Positions 34,401-43,100 of a stretch of 64,000 nt of DNA are shown here, one piece after another. This DNA is from Pyxicephalus adspersus (taxonomy: Eukaryota; Chordata; Amphibia; Anura; Pyxicephalidae), in contig NC_092860.1 in the NCBI RefSeq assembly GCF_032062135.1, positions 155,702,618 to 155,766,617 on the forward strand. Direction: 5' to 3'. The notes below the pieces were generated by a model. That model was given only the letters and a program-made list of their open reading frames with translations. It was not told the origin of the DNA and did no database searches. The position numbers and the translations under genes are program-made. Every line of letters starts with the position of its first letter. Positions within the stretch are counted from its first letter, which is position 1.

Positions 34401-35223
34401 TCTAACCAAATAGTGTTGGCCCAGCTCTTCCATTCCTTCTTTATCTCCATATGTAACCTGTTGTGTAGGTGGGGCAGGAGCAGAAAGTCGCTGACAGCAT
34501 TGAGTCGGCTTGTACTGAAGTTATTGGGTCTGACCTAATAAAGGTCTCCAAGACTGGAGAAGATAGATAATCATGGGTGATCCAAATAACTTTGGATTTC
34601 TTAGAAATCATTGGCTATTTGTTGACAAATGTTTTCAATCCTGAACCAGACCCATTCCAGGTTTGTTGGGTCATCCATGATAGTCCATCTTCTCCAGTCT
34701 TGTAGACCTTTAATAAATCAGGCCCATTACATCCAAGATGGCGGCACCCAGCAATGTTAGGACGTCCAGGCAAGGGAGGCTTTCCCGATGACATGCACAT
34801 GGAAATTATATGGGGGTGGCAGCCCCTGTATTGAAACCCAACTCATCAATAACCTCCCAAAAATAGCCTGGTGGTTACTGAAAACTGCCAGGTAGTGAAC
34901 CTGGTTAAACACTTGACGTCTATTACAAAGCAGTGTTTTTCCGGCCCCTTTTAGCTGGGCCCACCACTCGCCACTTTTTAGTAACCATCCGGCTGTTTTT
35001 GGGTGGTTACTGAGGAGTTGGGTCATTATACAGGGGCTGCCACTCACTTTATTTTGCTTGTTTTGCCAAACGGTCAATCCAAAGCAGATGATTTTTTTTG
35101 GACACCCAACAAGACCCGATTTCTGAATTTGAAACAGGCCTCATACTCACTGGAGTCCCCTAGGACGGCCACATACTTGTTGTGGAGAAGTTTCCGGACG
35201 TCTGCAGAGCTGAATAACATCAT
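19314..35223 (-). CDS. pced1a: PC-esterase domain-containing protein 1 (probable PCED1A), full coding region in 12 exons
   Basis: The gene encodes a member of the PCED1/FAM113 family of GDSL/SGNH-like hydrolases, whose substrate is not established. Coding exons on the minus strand are 35151-35223, 34009-34088, 33052-33284, 31828-31969, 27781-28021, 26113-26202, 23057-23167, 22340-22399, 21841-21894, 20629-20733, 19848-19973 and 19314-19534. All junctions use GT/AG and the phases agree, giving 1536 coding bases (about 511 residues), somewhat longer than the roughly 430-455 residues I recall for human members. Start: two adjacent ATGs (35223, 35220) lie just inside an exon whose acceptor is at 35247, so the 5' UTR is spliced from an upstream non-coding exon. 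The first five exons hold the catalytic domain and the rest a Pro/Gly/Asn-rich tail. An exon could be hidden in the 21055-21522 gap. PCED1A rather than PCED1B is inferred from the neighbouring ADAM33-like gene. Confidence 0.92.
20960..21640. repeat. 40-bp minisatellite containing an assembly gap
   Basis: Units of 40 bases with the core gtgtagggatcagagaagag followed by agcagaggacacagt. Two clean units precede the N run and two or three follow it, and more diverged units (atgtagtgtagggatcagag) continue to about 21770. It is in an intron of the PC-esterase gene. Confidence 0.95.
21055..21522. other. Assembly gap (N run)
   Basis: A run of 468 N inside the 40-bp tandem repeat, so the array length is unknown. 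Additional exon sequence here cannot be excluded but is not needed for the frame. Confidence 0.98.
21976..22272. mobile_element. MITE with about 38-bp terminal inverted repeats
   Basis: The left end 'agtccactaacaggatccaa' is matched in reverse complement by 'ttggatcctgttagtggact' at the right end. Total about 297 bases, no coding frame. It sits in the intron between PC-esterase exons 21841-21894 and 22340-22399. I see no clear target-site duplication. Confidence 0.85.
22495..22690. repeat. 34-bp GC-rich minisatellite
   Basis: About five units of 34 bases around 'acacaaggcgcgcacagagc' then 'cgccat(c/t)c(a/g)ctcag'. CpG-rich compared with the rest of the intron. Confidence 0.92.
22700..22938. 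mobile_element. 'gaaccctggttgagaa' dispersed element (intron copy)
   Basis: Shares 'cttacattgctggccaatag', 'cacccttacagat' and 'caggaaccctggttgagaac' with 25390-25640. The ends resemble hAT-type CAGTGTTTCTCAACC termini seen at 40703, so it is probably a hAT-like MITE. Other relatives lie at about 24450-24655, 39466-39768 and 40703-40934. Confidence 0.6.
24134..24257. mobile_element. Short MITE with CAGT(A/G)TTCTCCCC ends
   Basis: Starts 'cagtattctccccagaatac' and ends 'gaccggggagaacactg', which are inverted repeats. The centre has 'aaacagccgggtggttactg'. This is the same family as 38948-39096, 40241-40495, 34813-35046 and the fragment near 33596-33680. CAGTG-type ends suggest the hAT superfamily. 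Confidence 0.75.
24941..25153. mobile_element. Foldback MITE, 'gggcctgatttat' family (copy 3)
   Basis: The arms 'aaagctctccaagactggag' and 'ctccaattttggacagcttt' are inverted, with 'actagaatggatctggtcca' inside. Lies in a PC-esterase intron. Confidence 0.8.
25390..25640. mobile_element. hAT-like MITE, CAGTGTTTCT... family
   Basis: Begins cagtgtttctggaac and ends gaggaaccttggtg. The internal 'cttacattgctggccattgg' matches 22780-22805. It precedes the exon at 26113-26202 in the same relative position as the 22700-22938 copy precedes exon 23057-23167. Confidence 0.65.
27781..35223 (-). CDS. pced1a: PCED1 catalytic domain exons 1-5
   Basis: These five exons encode residues 1-256. Exon 1/2 joins as [15 protein letters not shown], the block-I GDS nucleophile motif of the family, with the Ser codon next to the junction (phase 1). 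Exon 3 contains [30 protein letters not shown] and [12 protein letters not shown]. Exon 4 contains [13 protein letters not shown]. Exon 5 contains [29 protein letters not shown] and [14 protein letters not shown], which carries the Asp-x-x-His pair expected to complete the catalytic triad. Catalytic Ser and Asp/His are therefore all present and the domain should be active if the family is. Introns are 0.8-3.8 kb and full of MITEs. Confidence 0.93.
28530..28959. mobile_element. Palindromic MITE rich in 'cgaacgatcgt'
   Basis: The left end 'acgtacacacttccaattat' mirrors 'aaaattggaagtgtgtacgc' at the right. The ends are followed inward by repeated ACGAACGA/TCGTTCGT motifs that can fold extensively. 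The right end abuts TTAA (28956-28959) and the left has 'ctaaag', so a TTAA-type target is possible but unproven. A worn relative is at 38384-38739. Confidence 0.85.
29228..29425 (+). repeat. 'gcgctgtacat' tail repeat, two tandem tails
   Basis: Two successive copies of 'gattcatatagcgccaacat...gcgctgtacattacat', the second continuing into 'ccctgccccgaagagcttac' and 'aatctaagaggtgggg'. It is a longer copy of the family at 4962. Confidence 0.85.
29525..29812. repeat. 28-bp minisatellite
   Basis: Around ten units of 28 bases, core gggcaggtaggagggaaggc then tgtgcata, with earlier diverged units (gtgtatggggtaggtta...). The 94- and 177-codon minus-strand frames across it are repeat artefacts. Confidence 0.95.
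31135..31757. mobile_element. TTAA-flanked MITE, piggyBac-like, with internal (TA)n
   Basis: TTAA at both edges (31135-31138, 31754-31757). The ends CCTCCCTAG and CTCCCCTAG are inverted. A hairpin near the right end pairs 'cgagtgtgacttgggattac' with 'cgagtcacactcgggattac' type strands. An (AT)n run lies at 31385-31443. There is no transposase frame. The TTAA target points to piggyBac; the class is inference. Confidence 0.72.
33596..33680. mobile_element. Fragment of the CAGTGTTCTCCCC MITE family
   Basis: 'tgtgacctaactccttagtt' then 'aaaaaaagccgggtggt' and 'gctaaaaggagcttcggaga' match the right half of 24134-24257. Confidence 0.6.
34525..34725. mobile_element. Foldback MITE, 'gggcctgatttat' family (copy 4)
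   Basis: 'gggtctgacctaataaaggt' left and 'acctttaataaatcaggccc' right, with inverted 'ctccaagactggagaagata' arms. It is in intron 1 of the PC-esterase coding region. A 'gcgctgtacaaagtcc' tail-repeat fragment lies just beside it at about 34305-34352. Confidence 0.85.
34813..35046. mobile_element. Foldback version of the CAGTGTTCTCCCC MITE family
   Basis: 'gtggcagcccctgtattgaa' on the left is mirrored at the right by 'tacaggggctgccac', with 'tttttgggtggttactgagg' in the arm. The element ends about 100 bases from the first coding exon of the PC-esterase gene. Confidence 0.75.
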
Positions 35224-35246
35224 GGCTCAGTGTGGTTATCGGGGAC
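35151..35246 (-). other. pced1a: First coding exon of PCED1 with spliced 5' leader
   Basis: The acceptor (CTCCTTTTTCTGCAG) at 35247 precedes 23 bases of leader and then ATGATG. The donor is CCA|GTGAGTATG at 35150. An upstream non-coding exon must exist at higher coordinates; I could not locate it in 35250-38060. Confidence 0.7.
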
Positions 35247-35639
35247 CTGCAGAAAAAGGAGGAGAAGCTCAGTCTACGAGTGTACCCATAGGCACCGTGA
35301 AATTTGTACACGATCCCGGGGACTGGATAGGTACACAATCATACACAAACAGCTTTCTTTATGTGTCTAGACTGTCTGCTTCCCGATAATAAAAACAAGC
35401 TCCCCGATCACACTTCCTTTATCTGTACAGCAAGGTTCATGAAACAACGGAAACTATTATGTAACAGCTGTTCATGTAAATTTTATCTAAAAGTGATTTA
35501 GCAAACTGAACCCTGAGCAAAGCTTGGCATTTGACCCTGGTATTGGACACTAAATGGGTCAACCTGAATACAAGGTTATGATGTTCTTCATGCTGCAGGG
35601 TGACTATGCATGTAATAGAACCCAAAGTGGCATCTGCAG

Positions 35640-36620
35640 TATCACCCTGAGCACAATTAACATATCCTGGGGACATCTCAACCTGCTTGGACTACCCCAT
35701 TTAAAAATGTCATACCCTTGCACCCAAGAACCTTCCAATTTGAGCAGATACAACTCAACTGGCTTGGGCTAAAGGATCACATAAAACAGCTGCCGTCTTG
35801 CACACAAATAAAACTTCCATGATGAGCAAAGGAATCATGACCTGCTCAGACTACACCATCATTTAATGTTGTCACAATCACACACCTAAGAACCTGCCAA
35901 GTTCAGCAGAGACGTCATGACTTGCTTGGTCTACACCATAATTTTGAATAGTCACAGCCCTGCACCTAAGAACTATCCAAGTTGAGCAAGAACATCATAA
36001 ACTGCTTCAACCACAGCATGGTTTTGAAGAACCTTCCTAGGTTGAACAGTGACAACAGGATCTGCTTGGTATATGCCATCAATAAGAATTGTCACAGCCC
36101 TGTATTCAAGAGCCTTCCAATAAGTTTAACAAAGCTAAACCTACTTGGGCTACAGGATTGTTTAAAATTGTCACAGCTCTGCACTCAGGAAACTTCCATG
36201 TTGGGCAGAGATATCAAAACCTGCTAGGTCTATACAGCAAAAAAGCTTCTAAGCTCAACAGGAACATCAGGACCTCCTTCAACCACACCATCGTTTTAAA
36301 GTCCAAAAGCTAATAACCTACTAAGTTGAGCAGTGACAACATGGCCTGCTTGGTATAAGCCACTAATAAGAATTGTTGCAGCCTTCATCCAAGAACCTTC
36401 CAAATTTGAGCAAAGACATCACAACCTGCTAGGTCTACAGACAATTATGAATAGTTATAGCTCTGCACTTAAGAAACGTCCAAGTTCAACAGGAATGTTA
36501 GGACCTTCTTCTACCACACAAGTCCAACAGCTAAGAACCTACCAAGTTGAGAAGTGACATCAGGACTAGCTCAGTATTATCCATCTTTAGGAACTATGCC
36601 CTGCACCCATGAACCTTTCA
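35640..36620. repeat. 80-bp degenerate tandem array
   Basis: About eleven units of roughly 80 bases, each with 'aaccttccaagttgagcag' then 'gacctgcttggtctacacca' then 'gtcacagccctgcacctaag'. Units differ at many sites and some are shortened, so the array is old. It lies 0.4 kb upstream of the first recognised PC-esterase exon. Confidence 0.9.
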
Positions 36621-37526
36621 AATTCAAGCACTTATTCTCACAAATTTATGCTTATACTTTCCGGTGTTTCTACTCTCCACTGTCCCCGAAGAGAACCCAT
36701 ATTCATCCTTATCCGCATCCTCCCGAGAACGAGGTAGCCTGATCACTACCATATGCAGGGAGAGATTACTGGGCATAAGATTTTGGTGTGGAAGTTTGTG
36801 GGTCCTGTATTTTAGGAGAAGATGAGGTGAGGGTATCACCTCCATTACTTTCTGCCATCATCATCTCTCTTCGTAACCGAATATTGGAAATTATTAGACA
36901 GATCTTCATTTTCATCATCTGTTAGGGCAGTGGTGGTGCCGACACTGTTCCTCTTTTTCTGCTACCAGTTCCCAAGTTTTCAAACACCCCGATTTTCATT
37001 AACAATTGGAATAACCTATCTATCTTGTTTCTGTCATATCAACCCTATGGTGGACATCCATTTCTAGGCTTATTTTTATACATGCGTAGTGTCAACTCAA
37101 ACCAGTGTGCATGGGTTTGGGGGACACAGAACCCTCCATTTTATTTTCCTGAACTTCCTACCTGTTATATAACTATTTTGTATCAGAGATATCTTTATAT
37201 AGAATATATTTTAGTATATAACCAGCGTACTAGGGAATGTATTTAGCCATATTGATTGTTCGTGCTTTAATAATGTGTCAGGACATTTTACCACGATTTC
37301 TGGGAAATGAGGAACAAGGGTTTCTAGGACAATATCAATAAATGGTTATGATATTTGTTAATGCTAATTACTGTAGATTGTCATTTATATATTTTGTAAT
37401 CATTAGACAATCCACTTATGAAGATGTATAAAAGCCACTTGCTACCAAAAATAAAGTTGAGATGTTGATCAGTGAATGTTCGTCTCGGTGTCATCATTGA
37501 TCACTCTCCCAGACTTCTGTGGTATA
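36621..37526. other. Intergenic, no recognised gene
   Basis: AT-rich, with no motif or repeat recognised apart from a purine/pyrimidine-neutral stretch around 36900. It may hold the promoter or non-coding exon of the PC-esterase gene. Confidence 0.35.
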
Positions 37527-37675
37527 TTAATAATATTAAACAGGATTTATATAGCGCCAACATATTACACAGCAATGTACAATAAATAGGGGTTGCAAAT
37601 GACAGACGAATACAGACAGTGACACAGGAGGAGACGACCCTGCCCCAAAGAGCTTACAATCTAGAAGGTGGGGCA
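37527..37675 (+). repeat. 'gcgccaacatatta' tail repeat
   Basis: 'aacaggatttatatagcgcc' through 'caatgtacaataaatagggg' to 'gagcttacaatctagaaggt'. Same family as 4962 and 29296. Confidence 0.85.
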
Positions 37676-38063
37676 TAAATAATCCAGGCCATATAGAAGA
37701 AAATCCTAACACTATCTTAAGGAAAAAATGCTAAGCACCTCAAAATGTCCTTTAGGTTAGGTGTGGTGATAGGCTAGTACTTCTAACTAGTTCCCCATTA
37801 TACCGGGAACACATCAGGGCATTTTATCTGGAGACTCAATACAGTATAGGCATGCAACAACAAGCAAGCACACGAGAACATGGTAGGTTCTAGGTTTGTC
37901 CCTTTTGCTAAAGCTGCAACACTAATTCCAAGGCAGGAACAGAAATACCGGTGCTACCGGTGATAATTCTCTAAATACAATAACCCACACATAGACAAAC
38001 TAAAGCGGTGTTACTTTTCAAGCCCAACCCCACAAAGCAAAGAATCAACAAATGTTGAGAGAA

Positions 38064-38339
38064 TTAGATTCTCGTGGTTTTTGATGGAGCTCCAATGTTG
38101 ATCCCTCCCGTGGTGAAGAGCTGTAAAGAGGCGACAAAGTCAGAAAGACACGGCTCAAGGTCACCACCGTAAAGTGGAGTCTTCCAATGAAGGACATACA
38201 TCCGATGTTCATCAATACGATCACACAGCAATGGAATGAAACTGATATAGGTAAAGACGCTTTTGTACATCATCTTCAGCATTAAGCCATATTTCCGGCA
38301 CATATCCAACGATGGGGGAATTCCTATTTCAGATAACAT
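38064..38339 (-). CDS. Unidentified 91-codon coding-like exon
   Basis: An open frame ending in TAA, preceded by an acceptor-like CTGAAATAG. Composition is protein-like rather than repeat-like: IPPSLDMCRKYGLMLKMMY, SVFTYISFIPLLCDRID, MYVLHWKTPLYGGDLEPC and LFTTGGINIGAPSKTTRI at the C-terminus. It could be the terminal exon of a minus-strand gene lying between the PC-esterase and ADAM genes, or a fragment of a transposon protein. I do not recognise the family. No donor-bearing upstream exon was found. The frame begins with ATG, but this need not be a real start. Confidence 0.4.
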   Translation of the reverse strand: MLSEIGIPPSLDMCRKYGLMLKMMYKSVFTYISFIPLLCDRIDEHRMYVLHWKTPLYGGDLEPCLSDFVASLQLFTTGGINIGAPSKTTRI

Positions 38340-38383
38340 TGTTGATCAAGCATACATCAACCTTCAATATGCCCTTCAAAATT

Positions 38384-38739
38384 AGGCTAGGTACATCCAG
38401 GCAATAATTGCCATCAATCATATAGTGCACAATTCTGTACATGCTGAAACGATGCGATCGTTCAAATATACTCCACCAATATTGTACACCGATGCGATCG
38501 TTTAAACGATGCAGGAAGTGGCGTGCACCAAAGAAAGTGTATCACACACGATCACTGAACAACCGCACACACACAACATCGACGCCCAATCAGATACGCC
38601 AGGACAGTCATTCGTTTTCAGAAATTCCTCATTCAACGGTGTAGTTGGCCTGTCGTTGTGCACTTTATTATTATCAAATGATCGGTCGTTAATCATTCAT
38701 TTCCAACGACAATTATTACACGTGCGTACGTAGCTTTAG
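38384..38739. mobile_element. Worn palindromic MITE, relative of 28530-28959
   Basis: 'gctaggtacatccaggcaat' left and 'attattacacgtgcgtacgt' right, with internal 'gatgcgatcgttcaaa' and 'gatcggtcgttaatcattca'. Same architecture as 28530-28959 with far more substitutions. Confidence 0.75.
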
Positions 38740-38947
38740 TAACAATAACCATGGGCGAAATAATTTGAAAGATATAAAATCCTGTTAATAACAGATATAG
38801 TATTCCCTCCAAGAACTAAAGGTAACATATTTGACCAATAACAGTTACAAAAAAGGCATTGATGATAACAAGAGAACTAGATCATTTTTCATGAACACGT
38901 TTGTGAAAAACAAACATTTTGTATCTAACATTACCAACTTCAAACCC

Positions 38948-39096
38948 AGTGTTCCCCCCAGCCCTATTTAGCTGGGCGCACCAGCCAATGCTTTTCAGTA
39001 ACAACCTGGCTGTTTTTGTTTGGTTGCAATTCAGGGGCCACCACCCACCCACAGTTTCCTCCCACCCAGCTTAAAACATTTTCTGGGGAGAATACA
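38948..39096. mobile_element. Short MITE with GTGTTC(T)CCCCAG ends
   Basis: 'gtgttccccccagccctatt' to 'cattttctggggagaataca', with 'aacaacctggctgttttt' in the centre. Same family as 24134-24257. Confidence 0.72.
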
Positions 39097-39465
39097 GAGA
39101 CCCCTGTCCCAGGGGATCTCATTGTTGGCAGGTTTAAGCAGCAGGACAGAAGACATCTAAAAAAGGCTCCAACATTAAATACAGTTAGATCTGTTACAGC
39201 TATGTAGCCATCAATGTGAGGTTCCACCAGCCATAGGTGTGCTCGGACGTAAATATTTTCCATACCACGTGCCCACCTACCAGTCCAACATCACAGAGAA
39301 GAAAGGTCTATACAGAGCAGCTGAAGCAAATATTACAATTTTGGGTTTAGATATGCCAGGTCTTCATTGTCAACAATGGAGCCAGATGGAGGATCCTTAA
39401 CCCAAGAGAAAAGAGAAATATTTGTGGCAAGTAGGTTTACTCCAAAGTGAAGCCTACACCATAGA

Positions 39466-39768
39466 CCAGCCTTTCTCAAGCTTTTACCCTTGAGGAACCC
39501 TTTTAGAATTGTGAATTTTCAGGTCTTGAGAAACCCCTGCCTAAACCAGGAGGTTAATCAGAAAATGGACCATTCTTTGGTGGTTGGTGGAGAATGTCCA
39601 GTTCTACATTGCCACTCAAATTACCATTTTAAAGATCACTTTGCTCATTCTGCAAAGTGGTGGTGGTCCCAAAACTGAGTAGGTACCATCAATTGGGGAG
39701 TCAACTAACCATAGCTTAAGGAACCCCTAGAATGCTCTGGAGGAACCCTGGTTGGGAATGGTTGCCAT
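39466..39768. mobile_element. 'caggaaccctggttg' dispersed element
   Basis: 'cagcctttctcaagctttta' at the left and 'gaggaaccctggttgggaat' at the right. Same type as 22700, 25390 and 40703. The centre has diverged. Confidence 0.55.
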
Positions 39769-40240
39769 ACACTGTATGTAAGGATATTCAAAACTAAAAT
39801 GGATATCCTTTTTCCCAAATTTAGAATTGGCTTCACTCTTAGAGGCCTGCTTACCCTAGGACATGATTATCAAACTGTATCTCTATAACATTAGGCTACA
39901 AATACACAGGACTGTTGCCAGAGAGCATGGGTACAGCAGTACCCCAATGGCGCAGTCTGATGAATGACTGTTGAACATTTCTATTGAGAAGAGCATGGCG
40001 GCTCTTTGCTCGTCCTCCCCTTCCATAGAACAGAACATTGTCCCTATTGGGAACCCAGGCTGGAAAAATAATGTGCAGCCAATGCTGGCAACAGTGCACG
40101 CAGACAAGAAAGTGCTGCAGGAGGATAGGGAAAAAAATGACTCAAAAAGTGGTAAAACCACAAAATAACATACAAGACATAGCATTTGTTTATGACACAC
40201 ATAGGGGTCAGATCTACTTTAAGTAGAGGGCCAGCAATGT

Positions 40241-40495
40241 TTTCCCCAGCCCTTTTTAGCTGGGCGCACCACCTGGCGCTTTTCAGCTTTTGACCCCGAT
40301 GTTTTTGGTAGAAACCATCTTATAAAAAAAAGGGGTTCAACCCAGAATTTTTTTTTTAGGCCGAGTGGAAAGAAGCTGTAGACGGGTGCAGATGAATTGT
40401 GACCCAACTCTTTAGTAACCATCCAAGAACAGCCGAGTAGTTACTAAAAGTGCCAGGTGGTACACCCAGCTAAAAAGGGCCGGGGAGAACACTGA
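40241..40495. mobile_element. CAGTGTTCTCCCC-family MITE, long copy
   Basis: The left end 'aatgttttccccagcccttt' and right end 'agggccggggagaacactga' are inverted repeats. The middle holds 'tgtgacccaactctttagta' as in the other copies. Confidence 0.75.
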
Positions 40496-40559
40496 GTAAA
40501 GTAGAGAACATTCCAAAGCACAGAGATGAGAACACTACTTAATGGATGTATTCTGACCC

Positions 40560-40655
40560 TATTTAGTGTACAGCGCTGTGCAATATGTTGGCACTATATA
40601 AATCCTGATTATTATTATTATTAATTATTATTATTATTATTATTATTAATATAAA
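40560..40655 (-). repeat. 'gcgctgtgcaatatgttgg' tail repeat plus (ATT)n
   Basis: Reverse-oriented copy of the 4962 family: 'gtacagcgctgtgcaatatg' then 'cactatataaatcctg' followed by an ATT microsatellite. Confidence 0.8.
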
Positions 40656-40702
40656 TAAATACTGATGAGATGGAGAGCAACCCCTGGTCCAATGACACAG
40701 CC

Positions 40703-40934
40703 CAGTGTTTCTTAACCAGGTATGCATGGAACCTGAGGGTTCCTCCAGTGAATGATTGGGGTTTCTTTAAACTATGAGAAGTCTGTTCACCTCAGGTCAG
40801 TTTAGATGACTCCAATTATCTTTTTGGCTATCTAAGGGTGAAAAAAGGTGAATATAGTCATCACAATAGCACGACCTGAGACCTAAAACGTTATTCCAGG
40901 AGTTCCCCCATGTTAAAAAGTTCAACAATGACTG
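40703..40934. mobile_element. hAT-like MITE, CAGTGTTTCTTAACC left end
   Basis: cagtgtttcttaaccaggta at the left, then 'gggttcctccagtgaatgat'. The right side has 'gagttcccccatgttaaaaa'. CAGTG ends are typical of hAT elements; the assignment is inference. Confidence 0.6.
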
Positions 40935-41464
40935 ATATAAAGGATGAGAAGACGAATGCCTGAGAACCATCCACTGGATTGAACCATCACCCCTTAAGTA
41001 AAGGTTCCATCATGTGAGGAATGGAAAGGTCTAACCTGGGAGATATAAAACCCTAACATGGTAGTCCAGCTCTCCAACTCTTTGGAAATGTTAGTAGTCC
41101 AGCATGGAGTCTTGGCGTGAAAGTGAGTGCCAAAATAATGTAACTTAAGGGCACTCGTGTGGTAGTGACCCCATCAATACCTGTCCAAAGGCAGGACCAC
41201 ATGGCTGGGGATGGAGAAAATGTAGGGAGTAAGGAGCCCTACATGGCTGGAGGAGATCACACCATGAGGTGAGGACAGTGCTCAACCCAGAATGGTATTT
41301 AAGCCAGGTAGGATGAAATTATAGGTGGGTGGTAGCCCTTGTATTGTGACCCGAACATGCCAGGATAACTTGCTTACAGGCCACTGCCACCACTTAATGG
41401 CCTTCAAATACTCCTTCCTGAAAGCCATGAAGAAAATGGAAAACTACCATTGGAAGGGATAGAA

Positions 41465-41745
41465 GAATAGCGGAAATGGCAAAGATTCCTACCCAATGAT
41501 CATCTCCAGGAAGATGAAAGAAGGTGTAAAGTTCCCAGTATCTACTGTATGTGAAGCCGAGGCATCGGCAAGAATCCCCCGCAAAATCCCAATGGTGAAA
41601 AAAAGACGATTCAGAGGTTATAGTTTGCCAAAGAACACATTGACTGGTCTAAAGAGAAATGATGCAACATTTTGTCGACTAATGAAATCAAGATTGTTGA
41701 CAGCTTGTCCGACGACCCTCAAGCACTGAATTTAGGCAATAAGAC
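41465..41745 (+). mobile_element. Decayed Tc1-like transposase fragment
   Basis: The plus strand encodes 'RIPRKIPMVKKRRF', then, in shifted frames, 'FAKEHIDW' and 'VRRPSSTEF'. These are hallmarks of Tc1/mariner transposases (RKKPMVKKRH... , L-x-F-A-K-E-H-x-D-W, and the 'V-R-R-P' segment after the second catalytic Asp region). It is broken by frame changes and a stop in the 'W-x-N-I-L-W-T-D-E' region and is far too short to be active. It lies between the PC-esterase and ADAM genes. Confidence 0.72.
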
Positions 41746-41756
41746 CGGTCTTATCG

Positions 41757-42352
41757 GTGGTAGGGGAATATTGGCTGCTGTAACACAGATTTCCTTAGCC
41801 ATGGCATACTGGTGGCTTCCTCAGTCCTTGGATCTTTATTCTTAGAAGTCTCTCCTATGGGTCCCAGTTGTTCGATCTTTCCAACCACTGAAGCGAGTTC
41901 CATAGCCAGTGATTTCACCTTGTTGTCATACAGCGCCCCCCGGAGGGATTTGCAGGCTTTAATTTATAAATTCCCTCTATCTGGCTCTGGATTGTTCTCT
42001 TTGCTTTCCTCAGGGTTTCCATTTCTTTTACAAGGGCCGGAATGTTCTGTGCTAGGCCCAGCCCAGGCTGGCAGGCTATTACTTTCTGCCCGGTCCCCTC
42101 TGCCGGGTGTTTGAATGTTGCTGGGTCCTCAGATGGACTGGAAGCCATGTCATGTGCTGCCCCCTTCCCACTTACAGGTGATGGATGGAACTGCGGTGAT
42201 TTGTGGGTCGCTGACCCCATCTCAGACTGGAGCTTTGTACTGCTGGTTGTATTGGCAGAAAGCTGGGACGATTTCTGGGCTGATGGGGCCCCCGGAGCCG
42301 CATTTGTTGGCTTTTTTGTACTTTCAGCGCTGATTTTACTTTGCTTTGCTTA
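41757..42352 (-). mobile_element. Broken retroelement-like frame (gag/ORF1-like)
   Basis: The minus strand has an open frame from about 42346 to 41915 rich in Ser, Lys, Thr and Gln. It ends with a likely coiled-coil stretch (LVKEMETLRKAKRTIQSQI). A second frame takes over after a shift near 41930 and continues with similar helical content to a stop near 41757. Such Lys/Ser-rich, coiled-coil proteins with a frameshift are common in gag or ORF1 remnants, but no zinc knuckle or reverse transcriptase is visible. A decayed host exon cannot be excluded. Confidence 0.35.
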
Positions 42353-42824
42353 GCGCACCTGGCCGGTGGGGAGCAAAACTTTCAAACTCTCCTTTATTGT
42401 CTTTTGTACCAAGGAAATCCTCCTTGGTGTCTGAGAAATGGCTGCACTGTGCTGGGCCGGAGCTGCCCCTCCATCACCTGTCTGTGGGGTGGACTGACTC
42501 CGAGTCGCCCCCTGTGGGGTGGGCAAAGCTTTCTGTGCTGCCCCAACACTGCTCTGACCCGGCTGCTACAACTTCCCATCTGCTGCACAGGTTTATCCGA
42601 TACATGTTCATGCTTCATACATCACATGACAAACATCTTTATCAGACATTTCCCAGCTTTCATATCAATACCTGGAGAATCTGTTATATGGAATCCATCA
42701 CTAGGCCCAGAAGCCTGGGGCTTTCCTGGGGAACTTCCCCGCACAGGGCAGCCCAACATCAGAGAGAGAGGAGCACAGACCGGCCTGCAGCTGCTTCCTC
42801 AGAAGCCACACCCTGCACAGTACC
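42353..42824. other. GC-rich block between monomer array and retroelement-like frame
   Basis: A GC-rich, CpG-containing stretch. Overlapping plus-strand frames (42341-42924) have no domain and look like antisense artefacts. It may be the 5' untranslated part of the minus-strand element. Confidence 0.35.
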
Positions 42825-43100
42825 ACTTCTCTTGTCCTGTGCCCCAGGTGTAATTCTCAGTATCTGTTCCTTATGTATGGACTCTGCACAGTACCACTTC
42901 TCTTGTCCTGTACCCCGGGTGTAATTCTTGGTATCTGTTCTTAATGTGTATGGACTCTGCACAGTACCACTTCTCTTGTCCTGTACCCCGGGTGTAATTC
43001 TCGGTATCTGTTCATGTATGGACTCTGCACAGTACCACTTCTCTTGTCCTGTACCCCGGGTGTAATTCTCGGTATCTGTTCTTAGTGCAGTGTCCATACA
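42825..43100. repeat. 68-73-bp tandem repeat (four copies)
   Basis: Each unit contains gactctgcacagtaccactt, ctcttgtcctgtaccccggg and tgtaattctcggtatctgtt. Unit starts are near 42810, 42880, 42953 and 43021. High identity suggests recent expansion. Confidence 0.93.

Noticed and set aside
42341..42924. 170- and 192-codon plus-strand frames
   Set aside because: They overlap the tandem repeat and lie antisense to the retroelement-like frame, with no domain seen.
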